A stretch of DNA of 64,000 nt, from contig NZ_AP019740.1 of NCBI RefSeq assembly GCF_006757745.1, positions 1,798,001 to 1,862,000 of the forward strand, in the 5' to 3' direction. Within the stretch, counting starts at the first letter, position 1; every line of letters begins with the position of its first letter. Below the pieces are notes generated by a model. The model was not told where the DNA came from and did not search any database. It was given only the letters and a program-made list of their open reading frames with translations. This stretch comes from Acinetobacter radioresistens DSM 6976 = NBRC 102413 = CIP 103788 (GTDB taxonomy: Bacteria; Pseudomonadota; Gammaproteobacteria; Pseudomonadales; Moraxellaceae). The position numbers and the translations under genes were made by a program. Of the stretch, positions 9,296 to 18,222 are shown piece after piece.

Positions 9296-9331
9296 TCTTA
9301 ATCCCTTTATAAGAATATTAATATTGATGCA

Positions 9332-9353
9332 AATAATAATAATTATTATTATC
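9332..9353 (-). promoter_or_regulatory. Fur box in front of the receptor gene
   Basis: A perfect 20-bp palindrome of ATAATAATAATT-type triplets spans 9333-9352. The 19-mer at 9332-9350 matches 15 of 19 positions of the classical Fur consensus GATAATGATAATCATTATC. It lies about 40 bp before the receptor ATG, the usual place for iron repression. Confidence 0.75.
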
Positions 9354-9494
9354 AATGTAAATTTTTTGTTGCAATATTTACTATTTTTTCACTCAACTTT
9401 TTGAAGTTACTTTATCAACTAACCTGAATCGCTAAATTTTAGAATCCGGATTTTAAAAATGGTGAAAAAATAAATTGATAAGCCCAGTTAACAA

Positions 9495-10094
9495 TTATTT
9501 ATTTAAAAAAGATTTATATTCCCCACATTTTTCATAAAATTCTTCTCTGAAACAATAGTATAGAATGGCATTTTTCTCTGGCATCCTGATTTTTTTCTGC
9601 GCTTTAAAAGCAATATCTTGTGCAATGTATTCATAAGATCTGACACGCTCATCAGGTTCGCCAACAATTTTTTCTGCAGGCGAATTTTCAAAAATGAAAT
9701 AAATTATCAGACGCATAACGGCTCTAAAATGCCCTTTTCCGACCACTTTTTTTTCACCTAATAGAATATGCCAACCTAAATCGTGATCTAATGCAGAGTA
9801 ATACAATGATAATCTGTCTCGCTTGGCTTCATAAATCTCCAGATAGCCAATGTCCTCCCCTTCGATCTGAATAATGTAGAGCCGCTGATGGTCATCTACC
9901 TGCATTTTTTCAAAATATGCTGCCAGTTCCGATTCTGGCTTATTGAGTTGCCATTGTGGAATAACATGTAGTTCATGCATCCATTTATACAGGAGTGGAA
10001 AATCATCCGGTAAGCTTAAGGCCCGCAGTGCATAGCTGATACCTTTTTCCTGATAATTAAAGTGGTTTGGTAAGCAGGAGGATAAGGTCTTCAT
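9495..10094 (-). CDS. GNAT-family siderophore N-acyltransferase (IucB/RhbD-like)
   Basis: A 199-residue acetyltransferase of the siderophore-acyltransferase family. The N-terminal ALRALSLPDDFPLLYKWMHE segment, the central QIEGEDIGYLEIYEA strand and the IVGEPDERVRSYEYIAQDI acceptor-site region are those of IucB, RhbD and the MbtK/AlcB group. It would acylate the hydroxylated diamine. In baumannoferrin and acinetoferrin the acyl group is medium-chain rather than acetyl, so the donor here cannot be read from sequence. Its ATG overlaps the stop of the preceding RraA-like gene by one base (TAATG), indicating translational coupling. It is likely bfnL of the baumannoferrin set. Confidence 0.8.
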   Translation of the reverse strand: MKTLSSCLPNHFNYQEKGISYALRALSLPDDFPLLYKWMHELHVIPQWQLNKPESELAAYFEKMQVDDHQRLYIIQIEGEDIGYLEIYEAKRDRLSLYYSALDHDLGWHILLGEKKVVGKGHFRAVMRLIIYFIFENSPAEKIVGEPDERVRSYEYIAQDIAFKAQKKIRMPEKNAILYYCFREEFYEKCGEYKSFLNK

Positions 10095-10744
10095 TAGATT
10101 ATGTCTCTTTCTGAATTATTTCTGTGGTTTAGCTGGTGATAATAATCTTCAGGAGGATGTTGTTTAAAAAATTGATCACGTTTTTGCTGTTCGAGTAACT
10201 CTATATTTTGAAATTGGGCCACATATCTTTCTGCCATGTCAGGCTTTAAAATAAACACACCATCAGCATCTCCAACTATAAGGTCACCAGTGGAGATAAC
10301 AGCATCAAAATAATAAATGGCCTGATCAAAATCGACCAGGCTTTCCCCTTCGGCTCTGGTAGTTAAACAACTGACCGCCTGGGCAAAAACCGGAACTTTC
10401 ATGGTACGTAAGGCGCTGATATCGGTAACTGCACCCAACACCACAATTGCAGCCAGTTGATGGTAAATGGCAGCTCGATGACGCTGTTCGCCCCAACAGG
10501 CGCGATTACCGATGTTGCGCGCATCGATCACCAAGACATCACCCGCTTTACTGGCTAAGAGAGCCTCACGAATCTGCATAGCGTTAACAGAGTTTAAGGT
10601 GACTGTTCTGACCCTACCTGCTATCTGCTGAATTGAATTTACAGCATGAATACCAGGTAAATAGCCGGTATCTAAAATATGGCCGATCGTTGAACTGGAA
10701 ATAGCGGAATAAGATTTTAATAAATTATCGGATAGTTCTAACAT
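10094..10744 (-). CDS. RraA-fold protein in the siderophore operon
   Basis: A 216-residue protein of the RraA / HMG-CHA aldolase family. The fold signatures are the core KAGDVLVIDARNIGNRACWGE, LAAIVVLGAVTDISAL and STGDLIVGDADGVFIL. Class II pyruvate aldolases of this fold have an Arg-Asp pair after the vvDGavRD strand. Here the equivalent reads LGAVTDI, so the Asp is kept and the Arg is replaced by Thr. Metal-dependent aldolase chemistry may therefore be altered. It sits 14 bp after the FhuF-like reductase and is translationally coupled to the acyltransferase. A role in supplying or modifying a keto-acid moiety is possible but unproven; an RNase E-inhibitor role is unlikely in this setting. 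Confidence 0.7.
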   Translation of the reverse strand: MLELSDNLLKSYSAISSSTIGHILDTGYLPGIHAVNSIQQIAGRVRTVTLNSVNAMQIREALLASKAGDVLVIDARNIGNRACWGEQRHRAAIYHQLAAIVVLGAVTDISALRTMKVPVFAQAVSCLTTRAEGESLVDFDQAIYYFDAVISTGDLIVGDADGVFILKPDMAERYVAQFQNIELLEQQKRDQFFKQHPPEDYYHQLNHRNNSERDII

Positions 10745-10758
10745 GAAGGTTGATCACT

Positions 10759-11544
10759 TTATGGGTGTTTATTTGCTAATGGGCAACTGCCGCAGTATTC
10801 ATTTTCAGCTTCAGGAAGTTGAAAATAAAAGCAGCATTTTTTACGCTGATAATTTTCGAGACTGGATTGACTGCTGTGTTGCAAGAGTAAAAACGGATTG
10901 TGTTTTAAACCAAACCGTTCAGCCTCCAGATCGAGTAGAAACTGACGTTGCATGTCGCTCTTGTAAATGTCATCGGGATTTTTGCGCTGCATCAGGTCAT
11001 AGAACTGTAAAATACGCAGAGCGGTATTTTCCCAAAGCAGAAACCGTTGTACTTTTGCTACCTGACCGATCACCTGAAAAATCTGATTGAGGTCATGAAA
11101 AATCTTCAACATAAATGCTTCATAACCAGAATTTTGAGTACTTAGAGCCGTTAGAGATAAACTTGAAGCCTTAAAATTCAAATGCTGGTCCCAAGACCAC
11201 GTCGGTGCCATTTGCACTGAAAGTGCTGACAGCTGCCAAGATAAATTTAGCTGTTCAGTGAGCAGGGCATATAGATAAGGAAATAGCAGCGGAACAGCCC
11301 AATATTTTATGAACATTGAACCTGAACAGGTCAGGTTTAAGGCCTGAATACGGGACTGAAATTCACCCAATACCATTGCACAATGCCGGGGCTCTAATAA
11401 ATCTGCAAAGCTCAATTCATTGTGCTCATGTAAATTTATGTGGATGTTAAGTTTTTCAGCCAATATCTTTCTGGCCTGTGCTAAACCTGGCTGTTCAAAT
11501 TCCAGTGCAAAATCAATATTCATGACAGAGATATGGGAACGCAC
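10759..11544 (-). CDS. FhuF-like ferric-siderophore reductase
   Basis: A 261-residue cytoplasmic protein. The C terminus carries two adjacent cysteines (KKCCFYF) and, 12 residues later, CGSC. This is the C-C-x(n)-C-x2-C [2Fe-2S] pattern of FhuF, where the spacing is usually about 10. The upstream region contains the helical segments of IucA/IucC-associated FhuF proteins. FhuF-type enzymes release iron by reducing hydroxamate-bound Fe(III). The frame begins at a GTG (11544), with an in-frame ATG at 11523; neither has a strong ribosome site. The 20-bp gap to the preceding synthetase supports one operon. It is likely bfnF. Confidence 0.78.
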   Translation of the reverse strand: MRSHISVMNIDFALEFEQPGLAQARKILAEKLNIHINLHEHNELSFADLLEPRHCAMVLGEFQSRIQALNLTCSGSMFIKYWAVPLLFPYLYALLTEQLNLSWQLSALSVQMAPTWSWDQHLNFKASSLSLTALSTQNSGYEAFMLKIFHDLNQIFQVIGQVAKVQRFLLWENTALRILQFYDLMQRKNPDDIYKSDMQRQFLLDLEAERFGLKHNPFLLLQHSSQSSLENYQRKKCCFYFQLPEAENEYCGSCPLANKHP

Positions 11545-11564
11545 GTTTTAGAGACCCGTTTTAT

Positions 11565-13490
11565 TCACTGTAATGAAAAGTGCGAAACTTTTTTTAAAAT
11601 ATTACAGGTTTCGCCGATGCTGCTGGGCATGCTCCCTACTCGATTCTGCTGCTCCAGCAATGGACGAATGAGCTGTTTATACGGCCACTGTGCTTTTTCG
11701 AATAGAAGGTTCTGTAACTCAGCCCTCGCCTCTGCACACAATGGGGTATGATTCAAAGCCTGCTGTAATTGTTGAGCTAATACGCGCCACAGTTTAAGTT
11801 CATCAATATGATAATATTCAGCAACTGCTTCTAAAATACTGGCCAGATTGACCTGTATGCCCAAGGTCTGTAAATACAGGATCAAGTCTTCGACAGCATC
11901 ATGATAAAGCGTAATTCTAAAATCATGCGGGCTTAAATAGCATGGATCTTCCAGGCCGTGTTCTAGCAACCAAGGTAAATAGATCCGCACCGAATCATGG
12001 TCACGCAGCATAAAGCCTGAGAACTGCCCTTGATTAAGGACTATGCAGATATTTTGGCCATGAATTTCTCCCATGAGGCCTAAGCGGAATAAACGTAAAT
12101 TCACCTCAAAAAAATCTTTGCACAAGGTTTTAAATGCATCAATGACATTAGTCTGGTTCGACTCAAGCTGTTGAGCCTTGAGAATCAGCTCAAACGGATA
12201 GATTTCTCCTTCAATGCAATGCCCTAAACTGGCCATTGGAATAAGCTGGTAGGGATGCTGCAATAATTCGGAAGGAATACGGCGCCGCTGAGCTGCCAGA
12301 TGCATCGGCCGCTCTTCAAATAAAATAAGATTATCTGGTGTTAGATTTTCAGGTTGATGAGGTAAATACGCCCACCACTGGTTCTCATCACACAACCACA
12401 AGCGTTTTTTCAGTACATCATCTTTTTGTTTGGCAACCTGCAAAATTTTCTGGTTTTTTTGTCCATTAATCATTTTGACAATCGGTAAAAACCGTAGCGA
12501 GCCTAAAGATTTTACTGCTAATGGAAGCTTCAAACTATCTTGTGGTTTGGTCTCAGAAAGCAAACTTCTTAGCGAAGAACTGGCATACAGGTCAGCAGAC
12601 TGAAATTGCAAGGGCACAATCACCTGCTCGTCAAGTTCTGGCTTAAACTGATCTGCCAGTACATGCTCAAACTGCCAGGCATGCATAGGTAAAACCAGAT
12701 AATCATCACTCACCCCCTTCTGATTTAGCTCCTGCTGTAACTGTAAATTTTCTTCACTGCTCAAGAAAATTTTGGAGGGTTGATGAATTTTAAGCTGGGT
12801 CACGTCCTGTCCAAAGACCAGCTTTTCTTTTTTAATTGCTACCCAGTTCAAACGGATGGGCTGTGAAAATTCTGGGCTAAATTGCCGGTACTCATCATTG
12901 GAAAAACCCTCTTTGAGCTTGGCCAGTGGATGATAAGGACGGTCTCGAAGTGCAGCATACTGTTCTAGCTGAATAAATAATTCAGCAGGTTGATCTGATA
13001 ACCATGTTTCAGAACATATCTGATGATGGTTACTGAGCTGGGTTTGTAGCAAGGTTAATTCCAGTTCGGCGCTTAAGTTTGCTAGCTTTGATTCCTCACA
13101 GCCTGAAAAATACTCCAAACGCCGCATAGCATTAAATAAGTCCAAAGCATTGCATAGACAAGTTTGAAAGCCTTGATCTGTCAGAACCTCTACCCGAAAA
13201 CAGCACGCCAAGGGCTGAATTTGCCAGTCCTGTTTAATGGCTTTACGTACGGGCAACAGAATAAATTCGGCTACATGTGAGTTGAACAGAACAGCAAAAT
13301 AGCTCTGATCTGTATACCCTTCAAATAATGAATCAAAACACTGGCCAAAACGGGCTTTTAATCGGGTTTTAGCCTGCTGCCGGGTGAAAATAGCCTGCTC
13401 GGAAATATAGCCTTCTACCAAAAAACTGTTTACCAGATCGACCAGAACCATTTGTGTGCTAACAGTAGGTGAAAACAACATCGTATTCAT
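11565..13490 (-). CDS. bfnE: IucA/IucC-family NIS synthetase (BfnE position)
   Basis: An NRPS-independent siderophore synthetase of 641 residues from the ATG at 13490, with AAGAG 8 nt upstream; a GTG at 13499 is also open. Family signatures are HPLAKLKEGFSNDEYRQFSPEF, LPMHAWQFEH, SSSLRSLLSE and MGEIHGQNICIVL, the last being the conserved catalytic/ATP-site His-x-Gln-Asn. These enzymes adenylate citrate or a citryl half-product and condense it with a hydroxamate or diamine arm. It is the third synthetase of the operon, 2 bp after the preceding one. Which coupling step it performs cannot be told from sequence. Confidence 0.83.
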   Translation of the reverse strand: MNTMLFSPTVSTQMVLVDLVNSFLVEGYISEQAIFTRQQAKTRLKARFGQCFDSLFEGYTDQSYFAVLFNSHVAEFILLPVRKAIKQDWQIQPLACCFRVEVLTDQGFQTCLCNALDLFNAMRRLEYFSGCEESKLANLSAELELTLLQTQLSNHHQICSETWLSDQPAELFIQLEQYAALRDRPYHPLAKLKEGFSNDEYRQFSPEFSQPIRLNWVAIKKEKLVFGQDVTQLKIHQPSKIFLSSEENLQLQQELNQKGVSDDYLVLPMHAWQFEHVLADQFKPELDEQVIVPLQFQSADLYASSSLRSLLSETKPQDSLKLPLAVKSLGSLRFLPIVKMINGQKNQKILQVAKQKDDVLKKRLWLCDENQWWAYLPHQPENLTPDNLILFEERPMHLAAQRRRIPSELLQHPYQLIPMASLGHCIEGEIYPFELILKAQQLESNQTNVIDAFKTLCKDFFEVNLRLFRLGLMGEIHGQNICIVLNQGQFSGFMLRDHDSVRIYLPWLLEHGLEDPCYLSPHDFRITLYHDAVEDLILYLQTLGIQVNLASILEAVAEYYHIDELKLWRVLAQQLQQALNHTPLCAEARAELQNLLFEKAQWPYKQLIRPLLEQQNRVGSMPSSIGETCNILKKVSHFSLQ

Positions 13491-13501
13491 CTGATACACT
13501 C

Positions 13502-15343
13502 TTAAACTGATAGTTGACGAAATGCATGTAGTGGATTATTCACCAGACGTAGCTGTACTTTGCTATCACCAAACAGCCGTCTTTTGGTTAAAGATTCAAT
13601 GCAAAACTGCGCTGCAAATACATCAAATTTTTCATATCTACTTTGATGCTGCGGGTATTTTTTCTGGAAGTGATGAATAATATCGGCCGCCTTTTGCCAG
13701 AATTGCTGTTCAGCTAACCCAATTTGCTGTTGCAGGGTGATCGCAATATCACTTAAAGCGACAAAAAATAGACAGGCACAACTAAAATCCCGAACTGCAT
13801 TTAAATCATCGGTCAAAATAAAGGACATGCGATTGGCTTTGGCATGCTCTGCCGGCAAGGCATGTAATTTAGGACACTCATCTGGATGGGTGAGTTGGTC
13901 CGGATGAAAACGAACACCGTCATGAAAATCTTTTAAAATAATGCGGGTTGGCCAGCCATTCTGATGTAGCAGAATGATGTTTTGTCCATGTGACTCAGAG
14001 CCGATTCCTTCAGCATGCAATAAAAACAGAATAGGCTGGATCACCACGGAGAGGAATTGGGTCAGCCAGGCTTCAGTTCCATGTGCATCTAACCAGGGCT
14101 GAATCAGAAGTTGGCCATCGTTCTGGACATGACTGATGCCGTTCAGCGGAATGGCATCTTCCCCCGGCTTCAAATAGTGGTGAACGCTTTCACGCCACAG
14201 ACTTCCAATCGTGCCATAAGCCTGTCTGGCATGAGATGTGGGAAGCTTGGTAAAGTCAACAGCAGTCGCATGTACTTCTCTTAAAATTGCAAAATCTAAA
14301 GAATGGGCAATCTCGCTCTTTTCGATCAGGCCTTGCAACCAGTCGGTAATTAACGGGCCATTCATAGCGGCATGCGAAGCCAGAATTCGTGAGCTTGAAG
14401 TATTGGTTAAACTCATCGAAAGTTTGATATAAGGCTTTTCTGGATGCTGTAAGTTGGTTAAGGTTCTTAATGATTGCTGCGCAATATAGGCATCAGTACC
14501 ACGGCCTAAATACACCATTTTTTGTGCGGTTATTTCTTCAAAAAATGTATGGGCCAGGGTATTTTCCCACTGCCAGGGATGTACAGGCAGCCAAGTATAT
14601 TCAGTAGCATCCAAGCCCTGCCTTACCAAAACCTGATTAAATATTTCTGTCTCTCCTTTAGTCAGCTGTTCATGTAAAAACTGATCTGCATCAATTGAGT
14701 GAGAGACATTCTCTGAACATAAAGAAGAATGTACAGCCAGCCAGACCAGATGGACCGGTTGTGCATACTCTACGCCATATTTCAAGTTATCTTGCAGGCT
14801 GAAGCCAACCCGGGACTTATAACACGGGTGATAGGGATGCCCCGCCATCAAATAGGTTTCAAGAACGTCATAGCTGTGCTGGACAGCAGGAAGCGAAAAC
14901 GCATTTTGATACTGCTGCGATTGCACATCATGAATAAAAGTCCGTTTTAATTCATGAATAAAATCTTCTAGTTTTGCCCCATTTGGAATAGCCCGAACAA
15001 TTTCATCAATCACCTGATTTAATTGTGCAACCGTTCTTTGCCCGGTATGGTCTTGGCGCATGACATCCTGATCATCCATACGCACCAAACCAAAACTCAA
15101 ATAGTGTTTACCCGAGGCAATATACTCTACCGCCTGCTGGTTTCGATCCTGAGCACTAATGATAAAACATTCATTTTCTATTGTGGCTGCAATTACCTCT
15201 TCATAAATCAGTGCCTGAAATAACTGTTTAATAACTCGTTGCTCTACCTTTTTAATAGCAGCCTGATCGGGTTGTTGCCAAGCCAAGGTAGGTGTAAAAG
15301 TGGAATGGTTATTTTGTGCGAATGCTGTAGCTAAGTGACCCAT
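13502..15343 (-). CDS. bfnD: IucA/IucC-family NIS synthetase (BfnD position)
   Basis: A second NIS synthetase, 613 residues from the ATG at 15343, which has AAGGA 7 nt upstream. The frame is open to 15412, but that would overlap the exporter stop without a ribosome site. Hallmarks are GHPYHPCYKSRVGFS, LPVHPWQWENTL, SLRTLTNLQHPEKPYIKLS, SLTNTSSSRIL and EGIGSESHGQNIILL. It resembles the RhbC/AlcC type, which completes citrate siderophores by a second condensation. The exporter gene ends 22 bp upstream and the next synthetase begins 11 bp downstream, so all belong to one transcript. Confidence 0.84.
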   Translation of the reverse strand: MGHLATAFAQNNHSTFTPTLAWQQPDQAAIKKVEQRVIKQLFQALIYEEVIAATIENECFIISAQDRNQQAVEYIASGKHYLSFGLVRMDDQDVMRQDHTGQRTVAQLNQVIDEIVRAIPNGAKLEDFIHELKRTFIHDVQSQQYQNAFSLPAVQHSYDVLETYLMAGHPYHPCYKSRVGFSLQDNLKYGVEYAQPVHLVWLAVHSSLCSENVSHSIDADQFLHEQLTKGETEIFNQVLVRQGLDATEYTWLPVHPWQWENTLAHTFFEEITAQKMVYLGRGTDAYIAQQSLRTLTNLQHPEKPYIKLSMSLTNTSSSRILASHAAMNGPLITDWLQGLIEKSEIAHSLDFAILREVHATAVDFTKLPTSHARQAYGTIGSLWRESVHHYLKPGEDAIPLNGISHVQNDGQLLIQPWLDAHGTEAWLTQFLSVVIQPILFLLHAEGIGSESHGQNIILLHQNGWPTRIILKDFHDGVRFHPDQLTHPDECPKLHALPAEHAKANRMSFILTDDLNAVRDFSCACLFFVALSDIAITLQQQIGLAEQQFWQKAADIIHHFQKKYPQHQSRYEKFDVFAAQFCIESLTKRRLFGDSKVQLRLVNNPLHAFRQLSV

Positions 15344-15365
15344 AATTTTTCCTTGATTATTAATT

Positions 15366-16802
15366 TTAAACATGAAGTGTGGACTGTTTTGAATGTGGAA
15401 ATTTCCATGCATAGGGCAAGCCTAATAGCATCATGCCGGCACAGAAGAAAAACAGTTCGCGAATTGCATACAGTTGTGCAATAGGCAGTTCATGGTTCAA
15501 TAACAAATGCTGTGTACGAATTTGTAAATAAAGTGCAGCCATCACCACGGCGACAGCCGAACAGAGGCGCCGAAACAGATTATTGACAGCAGCCCCTTGC
15601 GTGACCAGCTCTGGATTATGTAGATGATTAAGCCCTGCGGTGGTCGCAGGCATATATGACAAGCCAAAACCCAGACCATGAATGATCATGCAAAAGATGA
15701 GCAAACTAATAGATAGACCGGCAGCCAGGCCCAGCCCTATAAAGGCGATTGCAGTTAGCAACAGGCCAAAACTGATCAGCCGTTTTGCACCGTGCTGATC
15801 TAGATATTTACCTGCGTGTCTGCTGCATAGACTGGTGGCTAAGGCACTACTCATCAGCAATAGGCCTGTCCAGATTGGACTTAGCTGAAGTGTATTCTGG
15901 ACCAGTAATGGAATCAGTAGCAGGCTCATAAACAAGCCAACAGTATGTACAATCGAAATGATCAGACTGTAATTAAACTCACGGCTTTGAAATAAGGGCC
16001 AAGCAATAATCGTGCTGGTTCTTTTTCGGCTGAACCAAATAAAACCAAACCCGCTTAATCCACTTAAACCGAAGAGCCACCAGAATAAAGACTGGGAAAA
16101 ATCTGCCCATTGCTTAATTGTGCTTAGCCCCAACAGTAACGAAATGATTGAAACCGCCAGCAAGCTAAAACCGAACCAGTCAAATTTCAAATTGCGAATA
16201 AGTGACTGCTTGGGCAAATATAACCATCCGATGGCCAATGCTGCTATAGCCAAGGGAACATTTAGCAGAAAAAGTACTTGCCAACTGAACCAGACCAGAA
16301 GCAGTGCACCCAACATCGGGCCACAGGCCAGAGTCAGCATGATCATTGCGCCCCATAGTCCCGTTGCACTACCACGTTGCTGTTTCGGTGTCACTGAAAA
16401 AATAATGCCCAGCGACAATGGAATCATCAATCCACTTGCAAAACCCTGTAAGGCCCGTACAGCCAATACTGTTTCAAAGCCAGAGGCAAATACACCGCAG
16501 ACTGAACTCAACATAAAAATACTTAATGCAGATAAGTAGACTTGGCGCTGACCAAAGCGCTGGCTTAAAAAACCAGTTAACAGCAGGCTGAGGCTCATGG
16601 TTAAAAGAAAAACTACCACCACCCAGCTTACTGCTACTTCTGCAATCTGAAAATCCTGCATCAACTGGGGAATTGCCGGGTTAAAGCTACTATTATTGAG
16701 ACTCACCGTTCCTGTTCCCAACATAACAGACAGCATGACCCAGCGTTGGGACAGGTCAGGATCCGAAACAGAACGGGAATCTGAATTTGATATTTCAGCC
16801 AT
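15366..16802 (-). CDS. bfnC: MFS exporter (DHA2 type), probable siderophore efflux pump
   Basis: A 478-residue major facilitator with about 14 predicted helices. The loop 2-3 motif reads GFLSQRFGQRQVY. ALQGFASGLMIPLSLGIIF is a DHA2-type segment and GPMLGALLLVWFSWQVLFLLN is the antiporter motif C region. It lies between the monooxygenase and synthetase genes of the siderophore operon, which points to export of the finished siderophore across the inner membrane. A multidrug role cannot be excluded from sequence, but the position argues for a dedicated pump. Confidence 0.82.
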   Translation of the reverse strand: MAEISNSDSRSVSDPDLSQRWVMLSVMLGTGTVSLNNSSFNPAIPQLMQDFQIAEVAVSWVVVVFLLTMSLSLLLTGFLSQRFGQRQVYLSALSIFMLSSVCGVFASGFETVLAVRALQGFASGLMIPLSLGIIFSVTPKQQRGSATGLWGAMIMLTLACGPMLGALLLVWFSWQVLFLLNVPLAIAALAIGWLYLPKQSLIRNLKFDWFGFSLLAVSIISLLLGLSTIKQWADFSQSLFWWLFGLSGLSGFGFIWFSRKRTSTIIAWPLFQSREFNYSLIISIVHTVGLFMSLLLIPLLVQNTLQLSPIWTGLLLMSSALATSLCSRHAGKYLDQHGAKRLISFGLLLTAIAFIGLGLAAGLSISLLIFCMIIHGLGFGLSYMPATTAGLNHLHNPELVTQGAAVNNLFRRLCSAVAVVMAALYLQIRTQHLLLNHELPIAQLYAIRELFFFCAGMMLLGLPYAWKFPHSKQSTLHV

Positions 16803-16815
16803 GACAATTCCCCAT

Positions 16816-18222
16816 TTATTTCATTGAATATTGAGGAAATAAATCTGCTACTTTTTTTGAAATCGGTGATGAAATCACATCTGTCCGAAAATTACTTTTG
16901 GCTATAGCAGGCATAGCAAACGAAGCTTCAGTTTCCTTAATCTGAAAATCCTGAAAACTTTGTCGGCCTTCAATTTCAAAATAAGTTTTACCTAAAATTT
17001 GATTAGCTATTTTTGCAGAACGAAAAGCTCCTAAACCCAAGTCAGGCGTCCCGACACCATGATGCTGCAAGTCCGTGTTCTGAACATAAATTTCCCCATC
17101 ACCCTGATAATTGAGTTGATGGTTTTCATTAATTTCCCATTGATGCTGTGGATTTAAACCAATCTTAGAGCCAAGCTTATTTAAAAAGTCTAAAGATGGA
17201 TATTGATAGCCCGTTGCAGCAATAACCGTACTGGCTTGTATATTTAAATTCTGCTGTTTCTGTATCTGTAAAAATTTAAGCTGAATATTTTTTCCATGAA
17301 CCAGCTGGGCATTTTCAAGATGATAATGACCTGCCAGAGTGACATGTGTATCTACTGCTCCAATACTGCGCTGATAAAGCCGTTCATAAATGTCCCGGAT
17401 AGTTTTGGCACTAATACCCTTGTACAGGTTGGCCTGAGTTGCAGGTAATGTCGTTTTTAAGTCTTGGGATAAATGATAAAAATAAGACATATAATCTGGA
17501 CTAAAACTTTCCAGACCGAGCGGCGTATTTTCCATGGGAAAAAAGCCTGCTGAACGGGTGAGCCAATATAAATGAAATTTTGCTTGCCCGGTTTCAGGGT
17601 TAATCTGCCTGTCAAATAAGTCAATAAAGATTTCAGCAGCTGATTGACCCGAACCAATGAGCACCACATTGCCCGATAACTGCTGATCACCCTGATGTAG
17701 ATAATTCGAGGAGTGCAGACAGTGTGGATGTTGCTCGGCTATCCGCTGTAATGGCTGGGGTAACTTGGGTGTTGTCCCTGTTCCCAACACCAGTTTTCGA
17801 GTTTGATGCACAGATAGCCGGCCTTTTTGTTCGGTAATAACCTGAAAACCACCTAAAATTGGCGCGATGTCGGTTACTCGGCTACCAAACTGCAAATGCT
17901 CTAATTGTTGAACGACCCACTGACAATAATGATTGTATTCTTGGCGTGGAATATATAAATTTTCCCGAAAATAGAACTTATATAGACGTTGATGGGCTTT
18001 TAAATAATTTAAAAAGCTATACGGGCTGGTCGGCTCGACCAGACTAACCAGATCCGCCATAAAAGGTACTTGCATCATGGCATTAGGTAGCTGTATGCCA
18101 GCATGCCAGTCAAAATCCTGACGTTTCTCGAAAAATTGGTATTTGAGTGAGCTCTGCTGATGAAGCAAGGCTGCCAGACTTAAATTGAAGGGTCCTAAGC
18201 CGATCCCGATAAAATCAAGCAT
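16816..18222 (-). CDS. bfnB: L-lysine/diamine N-monooxygenase of siderophore synthesis
   Basis: A 468-residue FAD/NADPH-dependent N-hydroxylase of the IucD/RhbE/AlcA family. Motifs are the FAD-binding GIGLGPFNLSLAALL at the N terminus, GNVVLIGSGQSAAEIFIDLF (the NADPH Rossmann motif, near residue 180) and the C-terminal ATGYQYPSLDFL. Its ATG overlaps the end of the upstream synthetase by 8 bp, so the two are translationally coupled. In baumannoferrin or acinetoferrin type siderophores the substrate would be 1,3-diaminopropane. Lysine, ornithine or putrescine cannot be ruled out. The diamine-forming enzymes (Dat/Ddc) are not in this window. Confidence 0.85.
   Translation of the reverse strand: MLDFIGIGLGPFNLSLAALLHQQSSLKYQFFEKRQDFDWHAGIQLPNAMMQVPFMADLVSLVEPTSPYSFLNYLKAHQRLYKFYFRENLYIPRQEYNHYCQWVVQQLEHLQFGSRVTDIAPILGGFQVITEQKGRLSVHQTRKLVLGTGTTPKLPQPLQRIAEQHPHCLHSSNYLHQGDQQLSGNVVLIGSGQSAAEIFIDLFDRQINPETGQAKFHLYWLTRSAGFFPMENTPLGLESFSPDYMSYFYHLSQDLKTTLPATQANLYKGISAKTIRDIYERLYQRSIGAVDTHVTLAGHYHLENAQLVHGKNIQLKFLQIQKQQNLNIQASTVIAATGYQYPSLDFLNKLGSKIGLNPQHQWEINENHQLNYQGDGEIYVQNTDLQHHGVGTPDLGLGAFRSAKIANQILGKTYFEIEGRQSFQDFQIKETEASFAMPAIAKSNFRTDVISSPISKKVADLFPQYSMK

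Noticed and set aside
9296-9355. Extended N terminus of the TonB receptor with a run of isoleucines
   Set aside because: It starts with TTG, has no ribosome site and is the Fur box read as codons; the ATG at 9295 has AAGGG and a signal peptide.
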